Positions 27,581 through 36,167 of a DNA stretch of 64,000 bases are shown here, piece after piece. Under the pieces are notes generated by a model. That model was given only the letters and a program-made list of their open reading frames with translations, made no database searches and was not told where the DNA came from. Position 1 is the first letter of the stretch. Each line of letters starts with the position of its first letter. The translations under genes and the position numbers were made by a program. The stretch covers positions 372,001-436,000 of the forward strand of contig CAVTIV010000005.1 in NCBI GenBank assembly GCA_963734865.1, read 5' to 3'. Source of the DNA: CBDCUW01 sp963734865 (GTDB lineage: Bacteria > Planctomycetota > Planctomycetia > Pirellulales > Pirellulaceae).

Positions 27581-28573
27581 CTAGCGAAACAGCCATTGAT
27601 AATCAAGTCGCTCGTCCATTCCGTACTTTTCAAGAATGTAGGCTTGTTGCGCTTTGTCCTCATACGCGGGAATCCCGAACCGCACGAAATCCTCGGTCTG
27701 CCGCATCGTATCGCCCGGCCGATAGAAGTTTAGCTGCAGAGCCTTGCGGCGGTAGGGAGCGTCGTCGCCCTCCCCATCCTGCTCGAACGCGTTCGTCAAG
27801 CCATACACTTCGATCGAAACGAAGTCGAGGTTGGGATCGATATCTTCCCAGGTCGCGATTCCCCAAACCCCGGGTGCGGCACTGTCGCTGCTATAGGGAA
27901 TGTCGATCTTCGAGATCTCGACGGAGTTGTACAGCGGTGCGGTGATCTGTTCGCGAATCGCGATCTTCTCTTTCGCGGTCGGTAAGATCCGATCGACGTA
28001 TTCCTTGCCAGAAACGGGATCGCTCAACACAAAGATTGGGAAAAAACGACGGGAATCGTAGTGGATCTCTTCGACTCGCTTGTAGACCGGTTGCCCCGCG
28101 ATCTGGTCGGACGCCGGACGCAAATCGCCACCGGTATATCGGATGCGATAGACCATGTACCAAACCAGCTTTCGCTGCATCCGTCCGTTTGGACGAGGCA
28201 CATCGATATACATCTGGCGAAGCGGTTTGAACGAAAACTCGAAACAGTAAATCTCGCGACGCAGGATCACTTGCTTGGCCATCTCCACCAGCGTGCGACT
28301 GCGCGGATCAAAGTGCGGTTCGCCGTTGGGATGGGATTCGCCGCCATACTGGATTTCGGGATAGGTATCCAACAGCGACTGCAGCGTTTGTGGACCGTCA
28401 AACGTTTCCTTGGGATCCGGGGCAGGCGGAATCACCGTCAACACGCCCGGGGCAAACTGCGTTTGCTCGGTCGTGGACGGATCTTTCTTGGCTGTGGCTT
28501 GGGCCGAGGCCGTTGCCAGTCCGACGAGGCAGAGTGTCGACAAGACAAATAATCTTCCGCAAGGCATGGTCAA
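27581..28573 (-). CDS. Exported protein of unknown function
   Basis: Protein of 330 residues with a signal peptide: MTMPCGRLFVLSTLCLVGLATASAQA-type start, cleavage probably after ASAQA near 26. The mature part has a proline-rich stretch (LTVIPPAPDPKETFDGPQTL) and a domain with YWMVYRIRYTG-like strands and DPVSGKEYVDRIL. No known family motifs. It is 39 bases after the Tat-dependent gene on the same strand and ends in a strong terminator, so the two form a transcription unit. Start could also be the second methionine. Confidence 0.68.
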   Translation of the reverse strand: MTMPCGRLFVLSTLCLVGLATASAQATAKKDPSTTEQTQFAPGVLTVIPPAPDPKETFDGPQTLQSLLDTYPEIQYGGESHPNGEPHFDPRSRTLVEMAKQVILRREIYCFEFSFKPLRQMYIDVPRPNGRMQRKLVWYMVYRIRYTGGDLRPASDQIAGQPVYKRVEEIHYDSRRFFPIFVLSDPVSGKEYVDRILPTAKEKIAIREQITAPLYNSVEISKIDIPYSSDSAAPGVWGIATWEDIDPNLDFVSIEVYGLTNAFEQDGEGDDAPYRRKALQLNFYRPGDTMRQTEDFVRFGIPAYEDKAQQAYILEKYGMDERLDYQWLFR

Positions 28574-28612
28574 ACCGTTTCGTTTTCTTGATACGTAAAA
28601 GGCGACGAGCGA

Positions 28613-30103
28613 CTAGCGCACATCACTCGCTGATTGTACTTCGTTTTCCAGATTCTCGCCGACATTTGCTGTCCTGGCTGTCGGGTCGGAATCGGGCTGG
28701 GCGGAAGCCGATTGCTGAACTTGGGCCCGATCGATCAGTCGCAATGAATTGGCCAATTGAAGATCCGAGCCGGCAAATTCGGCGATCTGGTTGCCCTCCA
28801 TCGTAAAGGTGGCCAGCAATCGCCGCCCCGAATCGTCCGAAAAGTGCATGATGATCCACTGGATCGGGACTCCCTGAACCGCACCATGGGCGGTGACTCG
28901 AAGTACCCGCAGCCCCCCATCGCTGACTCGCTGGTCGACTTCGATCAATTCACCGAGTTGTTCGCCAAGCGTTCGTTTGACGTCCTGTTGCAGCGCCTCG
29001 AGCGTCCACTGCGAGCCAGCCTCCAAGCTTGCCAGGAGTCGAAAGTCGCACTGTGCAATGCTGCGGTCGCTGTCGATCATTCGCATCATTGCCGCACCCG
29101 GCAAATCGCTCATCATTCGCCAGCGTCGGTCCATCAAAACGGCGAACCCGACTTCATCGCTTCGCAGTTCGACGTACAGTCGATCCGCCGGGATCGGAGC
29201 GGTGATCGACCAAGACTTCGGTTCGGCCCCAAGGGCGATCGTTTTTGACAGTGGTGCGCGAAGCATCTTGATCGTCGCGGTCACGTCGAAACCCGGTTCC
29301 GCGATGCCGATCTCGCGAGTCTCGTGAACCGCCATTGCCAACCACGTGCAGGTCCCCATGACACGGTCGAACACCAGCTTGCCGATCGTTCGGATCACCG
29401 TGGGAACGCCATCGACCGAACCATCGACCTGGCCGCGAAAATGAATCTTGGCGTCGGCCTCGGTGATCGAAACGATCTCGGCCTCGACATCACTCGCTTC
29501 CACGGACGTCAGGTTCAGCACCGATACCAGCGCATCGCCAGTGGGCATGTACTTGCGGCCAACCTGCACCGCTTCGCCAGGCAACAGAAGATCGACCGCA
29601 ACGCTCGAGGCGGGCAGTCGAAGTAGCTCCAACTCGTCATGCGTGAAATAGTCGTCGGTCGCGTAGATCACCTCGGGAAGCACCTCCCGACGGACGATCG
29701 TCTCCCGCACCGACTCGCGTAGCCGAATTTCGCGATGGCTGCGATTCAATCGACTGGAATTTTTCGCCTCATGGTAATAACGCTCGGCAAATGTCACGAC
29801 CGAACTGGCGTCGGCACCCGCGGGGCGACGCAAGCGTTCCTCGTAGTCGAACACCGCATCGCTCTTGATCGGTAACTTCTGCTTGCTTCGACGCGAAACG
29901 AGCGGATTGCCCGGAACATTGACGTTGCCCTCGGCGTTCATTTCAATGCGGACCCGATACAAATCGTTCTCCCCACTCGGCCGGAGCATCACGCCGTCCA
30001 CTTGACCGCCCGCTAAAGTCGGACGTCCTTGGGTAGCGGTCCACAGGGTGGTGGTGAGTAAAAATTGACGGCGACCAAGCCGTCGGTCCTTGCTGCCAGT
30101 CAT
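28613..30103 (-). CDS. Exported protein with Tat-type signal, unknown function
   Basis: Protein of 496 residues. The N-terminus MTGSKDRRLGRRQFLLTTTL carries a twin-arginine motif (GRRQFLL) and a short hydrophobic stretch, which suggests export of a folded protein by Tat. The mature region contains LRRPAGADASSVVTFAERYYHEAKN and two long mixed alpha/beta parts, no recognisable cofactor motif. The C-terminus is Q/S-rich. It is followed by a second exported protein in the same direction. Function unknown; the Tat signal hints at a cofactor or folded oligomer. Confidence 0.68.
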   Translation of the reverse strand: MTGSKDRRLGRRQFLLTTTLWTATQGRPTLAGGQVDGVMLRPSGENDLYRVRIEMNAEGNVNVPGNPLVSRRSKQKLPIKSDAVFDYEERLRRPAGADASSVVTFAERYYHEAKNSSRLNRSHREIRLRESVRETIVRREVLPEVIYATDDYFTHDELELLRLPASSVAVDLLLPGEAVQVGRKYMPTGDALVSVLNLTSVEASDVEAEIVSITEADAKIHFRGQVDGSVDGVPTVIRTIGKLVFDRVMGTCTWLAMAVHETREIGIAEPGFDVTATIKMLRAPLSKTIALGAEPKSWSITAPIPADRLYVELRSDEVGFAVLMDRRWRMMSDLPGAAMMRMIDSDRSIAQCDFRLLASLEAGSQWTLEALQQDVKRTLGEQLGELIEVDQRVSDGGLRVLRVTAHGAVQGVPIQWIIMHFSDDSGRRLLATFTMEGNQIAEFAGSDLQLANSLRLIDRAQVQQSASAQPDSDPTARTANVGENLENEVQSASDVR

Positions 30104-30229
30104 CGCACATCACTCACACAAGAAAACCGAAAAAGAGAAAGATCGGGCTCTCTCTCTTTGATCGTCCGGCTGCGGGGATCGATTCACTTCAAATCCAATG
30201 GAATCGGCCGAACCGAGGTGACATGACCC

Positions 30230-30275
30230 CCCTGGCCAGAAAAGAGCCACAGCCCTGGCCAGAAAAGAGCCACAG
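30230..30275. repeat. Tandem duplication, 23 bp x 2
   Basis: CCCTGGCCAGAAAAGAGCCA plus CAG is repeated exactly twice, head to tail, with no spacer. Confidence 0.9.
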
Positions 30276-30865
30276 CAGCAAACAACCCAGTCGTGACCAG
30301 TGGTGTCACAGCCTGCGACGATCAAATGCCTGTCAAAGAGGCACTCACGACACCCAAAATGTTCATGGCGCCTCAAAGCAAGACAGAAGCGTATTCAAAA
30401 AGATGGAAAAACTTACATGGTAGGTGGACTATTGGGGCTCCAGAGTCGGCTGTCGAACATGGAACGGTTGGGGACAAATCAACGCTTTCACACGAAATAT
30501 CGGTTCAATCGGTCGGATTCGTCAGAATTGGCCCAAGATTTTCTCTAGTTCTTCGTTGGTCAGTTAGCGAGCTGCCATATTCTCCGACCGCACAGTTTCG
30601 ATGGCGATCGAAGAGTTTTTTGCTCGAATTGCCGAAAAACGGCAGGTTTGGTGAACTTTGGCAGGAAATCTCTGGTCATTCATTGAAACTACGTGGTTGG
30701 TTTACGCGTAGTAACGGTAAAGGGTGACGGCAAGGAGTCGTCAAATGTTGCGAATAACGAGATGAAGCCGCTGGATTCGGCGGCGGAGGTTTCGGGTTCG
30801 TGGCAATTTAGTTACATCGCTCTATGGATAGAGGGATACCTGGGCAACACCAGTACCGCGAGTGA

Positions 30866-30883
30866 GCGACCCGCCGGGGTCGC
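30866..30883 (+). promoter_or_regulatory. Perfect leader hairpin upstream of the sigma factor gene
   Basis: GCGACCC-GCCG-GGGTCGC, seven pairs, G+C-rich, ends 40 bases before the ATG. If the transcript starts upstream it would lie in the 5' leader and might affect expression. No known riboswitch or family recognised. Confidence 0.4.
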
Positions 30884-30922
30884 AGGGAAACGGAACAACA
30901 CTCGAGGTACACGCACTGGGAG

Positions 30923-32605
30923 ATGACGTCGATGCACGAAGATTATCGCGACGCCAAGATCAAGGAATTACGAGACCAACTCGCCCGCTTCGCCCCCAAA
31001 GCGAAGAAGGTTGAGCAGGCTGCATTGGCAGAGAAGCTGTATGGCGAGATCGAGGCCGACCGCCCTTACGCGTTTGACTATTTGTGCTTCCGCATCACCA
31101 ACTATCGGCCGGAGCAACCGAGCCGTCATAGTGTTGCCGCGGTCGACCTGAAACACGACCTGAGGCTGTTGATCGAAGATCTGAGTGATTCGGCCGATGT
31201 GGCCATTGGCGAGTTGTCCGAACCGGTGCACACGGTCGACGAGCTGAGCAAAATGTTCAGCGTCTCGACGAAGACGATTAGCCGCTGGCGCGATGCCGGG
31301 CTGGTCAGCCGTCGGCTGCTGTTTGGCGGCCGCAAGCGAGTCGGATTTCTGCACAGCAGCGTCGAACGATTTGTCTCCAGTAACCGTGACAAGATCCGGC
31401 GCGGTGAGCGGTTTAGCCAACTGAGCGATGACGAAAAGAGCGAGATGATCGAACGGGCTCGACAACTGGTCGAAAGCGGTGCGAGCCTGTCGGAGGTGAC
31501 GCGACGATTGTCCGACCAGATGAAGCGGAGTCCCGAAACGATTCGCTACACGCTGAAGAACTTTGATGCCGATCACAAGGCGGTGGCGATCTTCCCGAAT
31601 CATCGCGGCGTGCTAACCGAAGACGACAAGCGATCGATCTTCAAGATGTATGTGCACGGTGCTACGATCGCCCAGCTGTGCAAGCGGTTCAAGCGAACCA
31701 GGACCAGCATTCAACGGATCCTGCTGGACATGCGATTGGAACAAGTCGCTGAGCTGCCGCTGGATTACATCTACAACGAAGATTTTGAGGATGTCAGCCG
31801 CGAACAGGAGTACCTTGGACCAATCCCCGAGTCGGCCACGGCCGCACGAAAGGTTCGCGTCCCGGCGGGACTGCCCAGTTACCTGGCTGCCCTGTACGAC
31901 GTTCCGTTGTTGACTCGTGAACAGGAATACCACCTGTTCCGAAAGATGAATTACCTCAAGCACAAGGCGAGCCGACTCCGCGATAGCCTGTCGGACACGC
32001 AAGGTTCGAAGACCGCGATCATGGACCAGATCGACGAGTTGTATGAAGCCGCCGTGTTGGTCAAGAACCGGATCGTGCAAAGCAACTTGCGGTTGGTCGT
32101 CTCAATCGCAAAACGACATGTCGCCAGTACCGACGATTTCTTCGCGCTGGTCAGTGACGGCAATATGTCGCTGATTCGGGCCGTTGAAAAGTTTGACTAC
32201 TCACGTGGCAACAAGTACAGCACGTACGCCTCGTGGGCAATCATGAAGAACTTTGCACGAACCATCCCGAGCGAATTCAAGCATCGTGATCGGTTCCGCA
32301 CGACTACCGAAGAACTGTTCCTCGCACGTCAGGATAATCGACTCGATCCTTACGTCGAGGAAACGGTTCAGCGGACACGACAACGCGAGTTGTCAAAGAT
32401 CCTCAACCGGCTGGATGAACGCGAGCAAAAGATCATCACCGCCCGCTTCGGGCTCGGTCGTGGAAGCGAACCGTTGACACTCAAGGAGGTCGGCGAAGAG
32501 ATGGGCGTGACCAAAGAACGGATCCGGCAGCTCGAAGCGCGAGCGCTGACCAAGCTCCGGGAAGCTGCCGACGAAGCCAAAATCGACGTCGAGCTGGGGT
32601 CGTAA
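30923..32605 (+). CDS. Sigma-70 family factor with N-terminal helix-turn-helix modules
   Basis: RNA polymerase sigma factor, 560 residues, with an unusual layout. Residues 315-345 resemble region 1.2 (PSYLAALYDVPLLTREQEYHLFRKMN). Region 2 is at 375-447: NLRLVVSIAKRHV, FFALVSDGNMSLIRAVEKFDYSRGNKYSTYASWAIMKNFAR, the typical core- and -10-binding block. Region 4 is at 486-548, ending TLKEVGEEMGVTKERIRQLEARALTKLR, for -35 recognition. Between them only about 40 residues occur, so region 3 is nearly gone. The first 290 residues hold three helix-turn-helix-like modules: near 104-150 (MerR/excisionase-like: VDELSKMFSVSTKTISRWRD), near 185-212 and near 232-270. This resembles a fusion of DNA-binding modules to a sigma core. 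Confidence 0.88.
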   Translation: MTSMHEDYRDAKIKELRDQLARFAPKAKKVEQAALAEKLYGEIEADRPYAFDYLCFRITNYRPEQPSRHSVAAVDLKHDLRLLIEDLSDSADVAIGELSEPVHTVDELSKMFSVSTKTISRWRDAGLVSRRLLFGGRKRVGFLHSSVERFVSSNRDKIRRGERFSQLSDDEKSEMIERARQLVESGASLSEVTRRLSDQMKRSPETIRYTLKNFDADHKAVAIFPNHRGVLTEDDKRSIFKMYVHGATIAQLCKRFKRTRTSIQRILLDMRLEQVAELPLDYIYNEDFEDVSREQEYLGPIPESATAARKVRVPAGLPSYLAALYDVPLLTREQEYHLFRKMNYLKHKASRLRDSLSDTQGSKTAIMDQIDELYEAAVLVKNRIVQSNLRLVVSIAKRHVASTDDFFALVSDGNMSLIRAVEKFDYSRGNKYSTYASWAIMKNFARTIPSEFKHRDRFRTTTEELFLARQDNRLDPYVEETVQRTRQRELSKILNRLDEREQKIITARFGLGRGSEPLTLKEVGEEMGVTKERIRQLEARALTKLREAADEAKIDVELGS

Positions 32606-32810
32606 CCCCTGCCACAGTCGGTTCTCGCTTGGTGGCTCGACCGGTTTCCCGTCGTCGGGTCGCCAGCGCGTGGCGGCGGATTCTCAGGATCTGCGGATTC
32701 TGGTGAAACCAGCGACGCAGTTGCGCTTGGTGGGCTTTCCAAATGGGGATTTCGGTTTAGGTTGTGGGCCAGATTGACCGAACCCGCCAACCTCCACCTG
32801 ACCCATCCTC

Positions 32811-33767
32811 ATGGAACGACGACCCCTCGCCGACACGGGACTTGATCTATCGGTGCTTTCCTTCGGAGCCTCCTCGATCGGTGCCGAGTTTCGGCCGATC
32901 GACATTCCCGAAGCACTACGCTGCGTCCGGGTCGCGCTCGACCGGGGAATGAACTACATCGACACCGCGGCCTACTACGGACGTGGGATGAGCGAATGCA
33001 TGCTCGGTCGTGTGTTGCCAGAAATTCCTCGCGATTCCTATTACCTGAGCACCAAACTGGGACGCTACGCGCCGCGACACTTCGATTTCAGCGCCAAGCG
33101 AGTTGCCGAAAGTATCGATGTTTCACTGGAACGGATGCAGGTCGATTACGTCGACATCGTGTTCTGTCACGACATCGAATTCGTCAAGCTGGATCAAATC
33201 GTCGAGGAAACGATTCCGGCCCTGCGACGCGAAGTAGACAAGGGCAAAGTCCGATTGATCGGTGTCAGCGGTTACCCGATGAAGATCTTTACCGAGATGT
33301 TGCGGCGTGCGGAGCTCGACCTGATCCTGACCTACAACCATTACACCTTGCAGAATGACATGGCGCTCCGCCTGGTCGGTCCTTGCCGGCAACAGGGTGT
33401 GGGACTGATCAACGCCGCCCCCTTCTCGGCACGCCTGTTAACCGACGCAACGTTGCCGAACTGGCACAAATCGACTCCGGAAGTTCGCGCGGTCGCTGCC
33501 AAAGCAGCCGCCCACTGTCGCGGCCGCGGTAGCGACATCGCGAAACTTGCGCTGCAGTACTCGGTCGCCAATGAAGCGTTTGCCAGTTGTGTCACCGGTT
33601 CGGCCAACCCGCAGCGTGTTTCGCAATGGTGTGACTGGCTGGAAGAGCCGATCGATGACCAACTGGTCACCGAAGTGAAAGAAATTCTGCAGCCGATCCA
33701 CAATTGGGTTTACGCCGACGGCCTCGACGAAAACGAGGATCCGCAGGCCCAGCGGGTCTCGGGATGA
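32811..33767 (+). CDS. Aldo/keto reductase
   Basis: NADPH-dependent oxidoreductase with the AKR barrel, 318 residues. The catalytic tyrosine is in NYIDTAAYYGRGMSE near 47-61 with the aspartate just before it, the lysine in YYLSTKLGR near 80, and the histidine in VFCHDIE near 120. The C-terminal barrel has the NADP-binding SVANEAFASCVTGSANPQRV segment. It resembles L-galactose dehydrogenase-type AKRs. The neighbour downstream is a sugar-isomerase-like gene, so both may handle sugars; this is inferred from adjacency. Confidence 0.88.
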   Translation: MERRPLADTGLDLSVLSFGASSIGAEFRPIDIPEALRCVRVALDRGMNYIDTAAYYGRGMSECMLGRVLPEIPRDSYYLSTKLGRYAPRHFDFSAKRVAESIDVSLERMQVDYVDIVFCHDIEFVKLDQIVEETIPALRREVDKGKVRLIGVSGYPMKIFTEMLRRAELDLILTYNHYTLQNDMALRLVGPCRQQGVGLINAAPFSARLLTDATLPNWHKSTPEVRAVAAKAAAHCRGRGSDIAKLALQYSVANEAFASCVTGSANPQRVSQWCDWLEEPIDDQLVTEVKEILQPIHNWVYADGLDENEDPQAQRVSG

Positions 33768-33855
33768 GCCTGTCGGTCTCGTTCGAGATCAAGGCGGCGT
33801 TTTCCTCTCGAATCTGTTCTCCGTTCATAGCGTCCTCCAGCCAATCCAACTCTCT

Positions 33856-34669
33856 ATGAAGTCTTGCATCACCATTAGCCTTGTCGAAGAAGCTCGCGGC
33901 GGACCCTTTGTGCTGTGGGATGGGCTGGAACCGTCGATCGCGTTTGCCGGCGAGCTCGGTTATGACGCTGTCGAAATCTTTGCCCCCGGGGTCGAAGCGA
34001 TCGACGTCGATGCGGTTGGCAAGATGCTCGATTCCGCAGGGCTCAAATTGGCCGCGTTGGGGACCGGCGCAGGCTGGGTCAAACATCGTTTGCAGCTTGC
34101 CGATCCCGATCAAGCAAAGCGAAAGCAAGCACGCGAGTTTGTACGCCGCGTGATCGATTGTGCCGGACAGTTCGGCGCCTCGGCGATCATCGGCTCGATG
34201 CAGGGTCCCAGCGGGCACACGGCGGACGCCGAATCGGCTCGCAGCTATTTGTGCGAAGCCCTCCAAGATGGTGGCACGCACGCCGCCCAGTACAACGTCC
34301 CGCTCATTTACGAGCCGCTGAACCGTTACGAAACAAGACAGTGCTGCACCGTCGCCGACGGAATCAGCCTGCTCGAGTCACTATCGACCGCCAACGTTCG
34401 ATTGCTGTGCGACCTGTTCCATATGAACATCGAAGAAGCCGATATCGCCGATGCCCTGCGGACCGGCGGAAAATGGGTCGGACACGTTCACTTTGTCGAC
34501 AGCAATCGCCGACCCGCCGGCTTGGGTCATCTGCAGTATGGCCCGATCATCGACGCACTGCGCGATCCACTATACGGGCTATCTGTGCGCCGAGGCCTTT
34601 CCCTATCCCGATCCGCACGAAGCGGCTCGCCAGACGATGCGAGCGTTTCGGTATTGGACGCAAAGCTGA
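33856..34669 (+). CDS. Sugar isomerase / hydroxypyruvate isomerase-like TIM barrel, frameshifted
   Basis: Xylose-isomerase-like TIM barrel of about 270 residues. Metal/substrate residues lie in YEPLNRYET near 155, LCDLFHMNIEEADI near 182 and HVHFVDSNRRPAG near 212. The frame breaks at about 34561-34565: after GPIIDALR the correct continuation is HYTGYLCAEAFPYPDPHEAARQTMRAF in another frame, ending at TGA 34667-34669. One extra base or loss of a CG pair in CGCGCG explains it. Likely substrates are small sugars or hydroxypyruvate; the exact reaction is unknown. Eighty-eight bases after the aldo/keto reductase. Confidence 0.78.
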
Positions 34670-34679
34670 CGCTGGGCAA
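34665..34679 (+). repeat. GCTGACGCTGGGCA post-stop word
   Basis: This 14-base word overlaps the TGA stop of the isomerase gene. The same word, on the coding strand of the FMN-binding gene, starts at that gene's stop and forms the core of the five tandem 19-bp units at 36073-36167. Confidence 0.7.
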
Positions 34680-34682
34680 TCC

Positions 34683-34952
34683 CTACGAATCGTCTCGTGT
34701 CTTGTCCAGAATCTCACGGATTCGCAGGCCGAATTTGTCGCCGATCTTGACCGTTTCGCCGGTCGCGATCGGCTGGCCGCCGACTTCCATCGTCAGCGGC
34801 TCGTCGCAATGGGCGTCGAAAGTCAACATCGAGCCCGGTACCAAATTCACGATCCGCTCCAAGGGGAACTTCTTGCGGGCAAGCGTGACACTGACCGGCG
34901 TCTTGATCGCCAACACAGCACGCGAATAACTGCTTTGAGTCTCTGAATCCAT
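34683..34952 (-). CDS. FliN/SpoA-domain protein
   Basis: Eighty-nine residues that are essentially one SpoA (FliN C-terminal) domain: SRAVLAIKTPVSVTLARKKF, then LERIVNLVPGSMLTFD, the conserved EPLTMEVGGQPIATGETVKIGDKFGLRI. FliN/SpoA domains build the flagellar C-ring or type III secretion sorting platforms. No other flagellar or secretion gene is nearby, and the usual N-terminal extension of FliN is absent, so its assembly partner is unclear. It converges on the isomerase gene with a 13-base gap. Confidence 0.85.
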   Translation of the reverse strand: MDSETQSSYSRAVLAIKTPVSVTLARKKFPLERIVNLVPGSMLTFDAHCDEPLTMEVGGQPIATGETVKIGDKFGLRIREILDKTRDDS

Positions 34953-35272
34953 GGGTCAACTGATCGATTGGAACGACGAGCAATGTGGTCTTACTGGATT
35001 ATCGGTCGCTCCAAGCCTCAAAAATCGCCCAGTTCTCCATCAATTCATCTTTTCTCAAGCCGCTGTTACTGCAAACAACGCAAACTACCGACCTCAATGT
35101 GCTTTTTTGACGGATTCCCCCCGGCAGGGGGTGTAGGTCAGGCTTTGCCGTAGATACATTGTTCAAAGCTCAGCCGGCAAGCATTTTCGACGAGTGCACA
35201 CCTTCCGACGATGACTTGCGGCTGGACTCGAGCAAACCAAACCCACCGATCTTTGAAATAGAAAGCTACGAG
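34953..35272. other. Intergenic region between fliN-like and NRDE genes
   Basis: About 320 bases without a gene. It holds CCCCCC-GGCA-GGGGG, a G+C-only hairpin near 35116-35132, and a T run before it. Upstream in-frame codons of the NRDE gene reach 35159, but the family start is downstream. Confidence 0.5.
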
Positions 35273-36055
35273 ATGTGCTTACTGGCTGTTCAGTACCGTC
35301 TGGTTCCCGAAAGTCCCATCTTGGTTGCCGCCAACCGTGAGGAATACATTGATCGGCCCAGTTTGACGCCGTCGATTCAATCCGGCAAACCTCGCGTGCT
35401 GTGCGGAATTGATCAAAAAGCGGGCGGAACGTGGCTGGGAGTGAACCAGAACGGAGTCTTTGTTGGCCTCTGCAACCGAGCTACGACCACGCCGTTATTC
35501 GGACAGCGATCGCGAGGGCTCTTGGCCCTCGATTTGCTCCGGAGCACGTCGGCCAGTAAGGCGCTCGACAAGGCGCACGCGGAGTTCGCCAAGATGCGTT
35601 ACGAGGGCTGTAACATCATCGTCGCCGACGCGAAGAATGGTTATGCGATCCATGCCGATGAGCGTCAGGAGGTCGTGGAACTGCGCGACGGATTGAACAT
35701 CATCGGTTCGCGGAACCTGAATGATCCGGAAGATCAGCGGGTCCAGATGGCGCGGCGATTGTTGACTTTGCAAACGCTCGATTCGCCTGTCAAGTTCTTG
35801 GCCGTTGCCAGTCGTGTGTTCGCGCGGGCTCCCGTTGGCCCTGGACGACCGAGCATGGTGATGCGAAATGGCGATTATGGGACGGTCAGTAGCACGCTGA
35901 TCGCGTTGGGTGTCAAGCCTCGCGACGCGATCTATCAATTCAGCAATGGTGCGCCCGATCGCTCGAAGTACGAGGACTTTTCGCCGATGCTCCGTGACAT
36001 TCTTAGTCGCGGCCTCCGTGAGGCACGGACCAAGGCAACCAAAGTCCAGGGATGA
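35273..36055 (+). CDS. NRDE / TANGO2-like family protein
   Basis: Protein of 260 residues starting MCLLAVQYRLVPESPILVAANREEYIDRPS, which contains the family's NRDE-type motif (NREE) near 20-24. Next are GGTWLGVNQNGVFVGLCNR near 52-70, and later ENIIVADAKNGYAIHAD-type and SPGxHVxSN-equivalent strands (NIIGSRNLND). The family is widespread, of uncertain function, possibly with Ntn-hydrolase-like fold. I chose ATG 35273 because the N-terminal cysteine after Met is conserved in this family; the frame extends to 35159. Confidence 0.85.
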   Translation: MCLLAVQYRLVPESPILVAANREEYIDRPSLTPSIQSGKPRVLCGIDQKAGGTWLGVNQNGVFVGLCNRATTTPLFGQRSRGLLALDLLRSTSASKALDKAHAEFAKMRYEGCNIIVADAKNGYAIHADERQEVVELRDGLNIIGSRNLNDPEDQRVQMARRLLTLQTLDSPVKFLAVASRVFARAPVGPGRPSMVMRNGDYGTVSSTLIALGVKPRDAIYQFSNGAPDRSKYEDFSPMLRDILSRGLREARTKATKVQG

Positions 36056-36072
36056 AGCTCTCCTGTCGGCTC

Positions 36073-36167
36073 AAGAATGCCCAGCGTCAGCAAGAATGCC
36101 CAGCGTCAGCAAGAATGCCCAGCGTCAGCAAGAATGCCCAGCGTCAGCAAGAATGCCCAGCGTCAGC
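36073..36167. repeat. Tandem repeat, 19 bp x 5
   Basis: Five exact copies of AAGAATGCCCAGCGTCAGC run head to tail between the convergent NRDE and FMN-binding genes. The last copy contains the stop codon of the minus-strand FMN-binding gene (36163-36165), and the first begins 18 bases after the NRDE stop. No spacers, so not a CRISPR array. Confidence 0.95.

Larger units (their letters stand above)
30104..30922. other. Long divergent intergenic region before the sigma factor gene
   Basis: About 820 bases without a convincing gene. A frame at 30293-30727 has no conserved features. The section holds a tandem duplication at 30230-30275, an imperfect purine/pyrimidine hairpin at 30132-30159, a TGCCG-AAAAA-CGGCA hairpin near 30627-30643, and a perfect hairpin at 30866-30883 close to the sigma factor start. 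Base composition between about 30330 and 30720 is more A+T-rich than the neighbouring genes. No tRNA, SRP or RNase P-like structure was recognised. Confidence 0.5.

Noticed and set aside
30293..30727. Possible 144-codon gene before the sigma factor
   Set aside because: No ribosome site, no recognisable motif, and composition unlike neighbouring genes.
36073..36167. CRISPR-like repeat
   Set aside because: The 19-bp units are directly adjacent with no spacers and no cas genes nearby.
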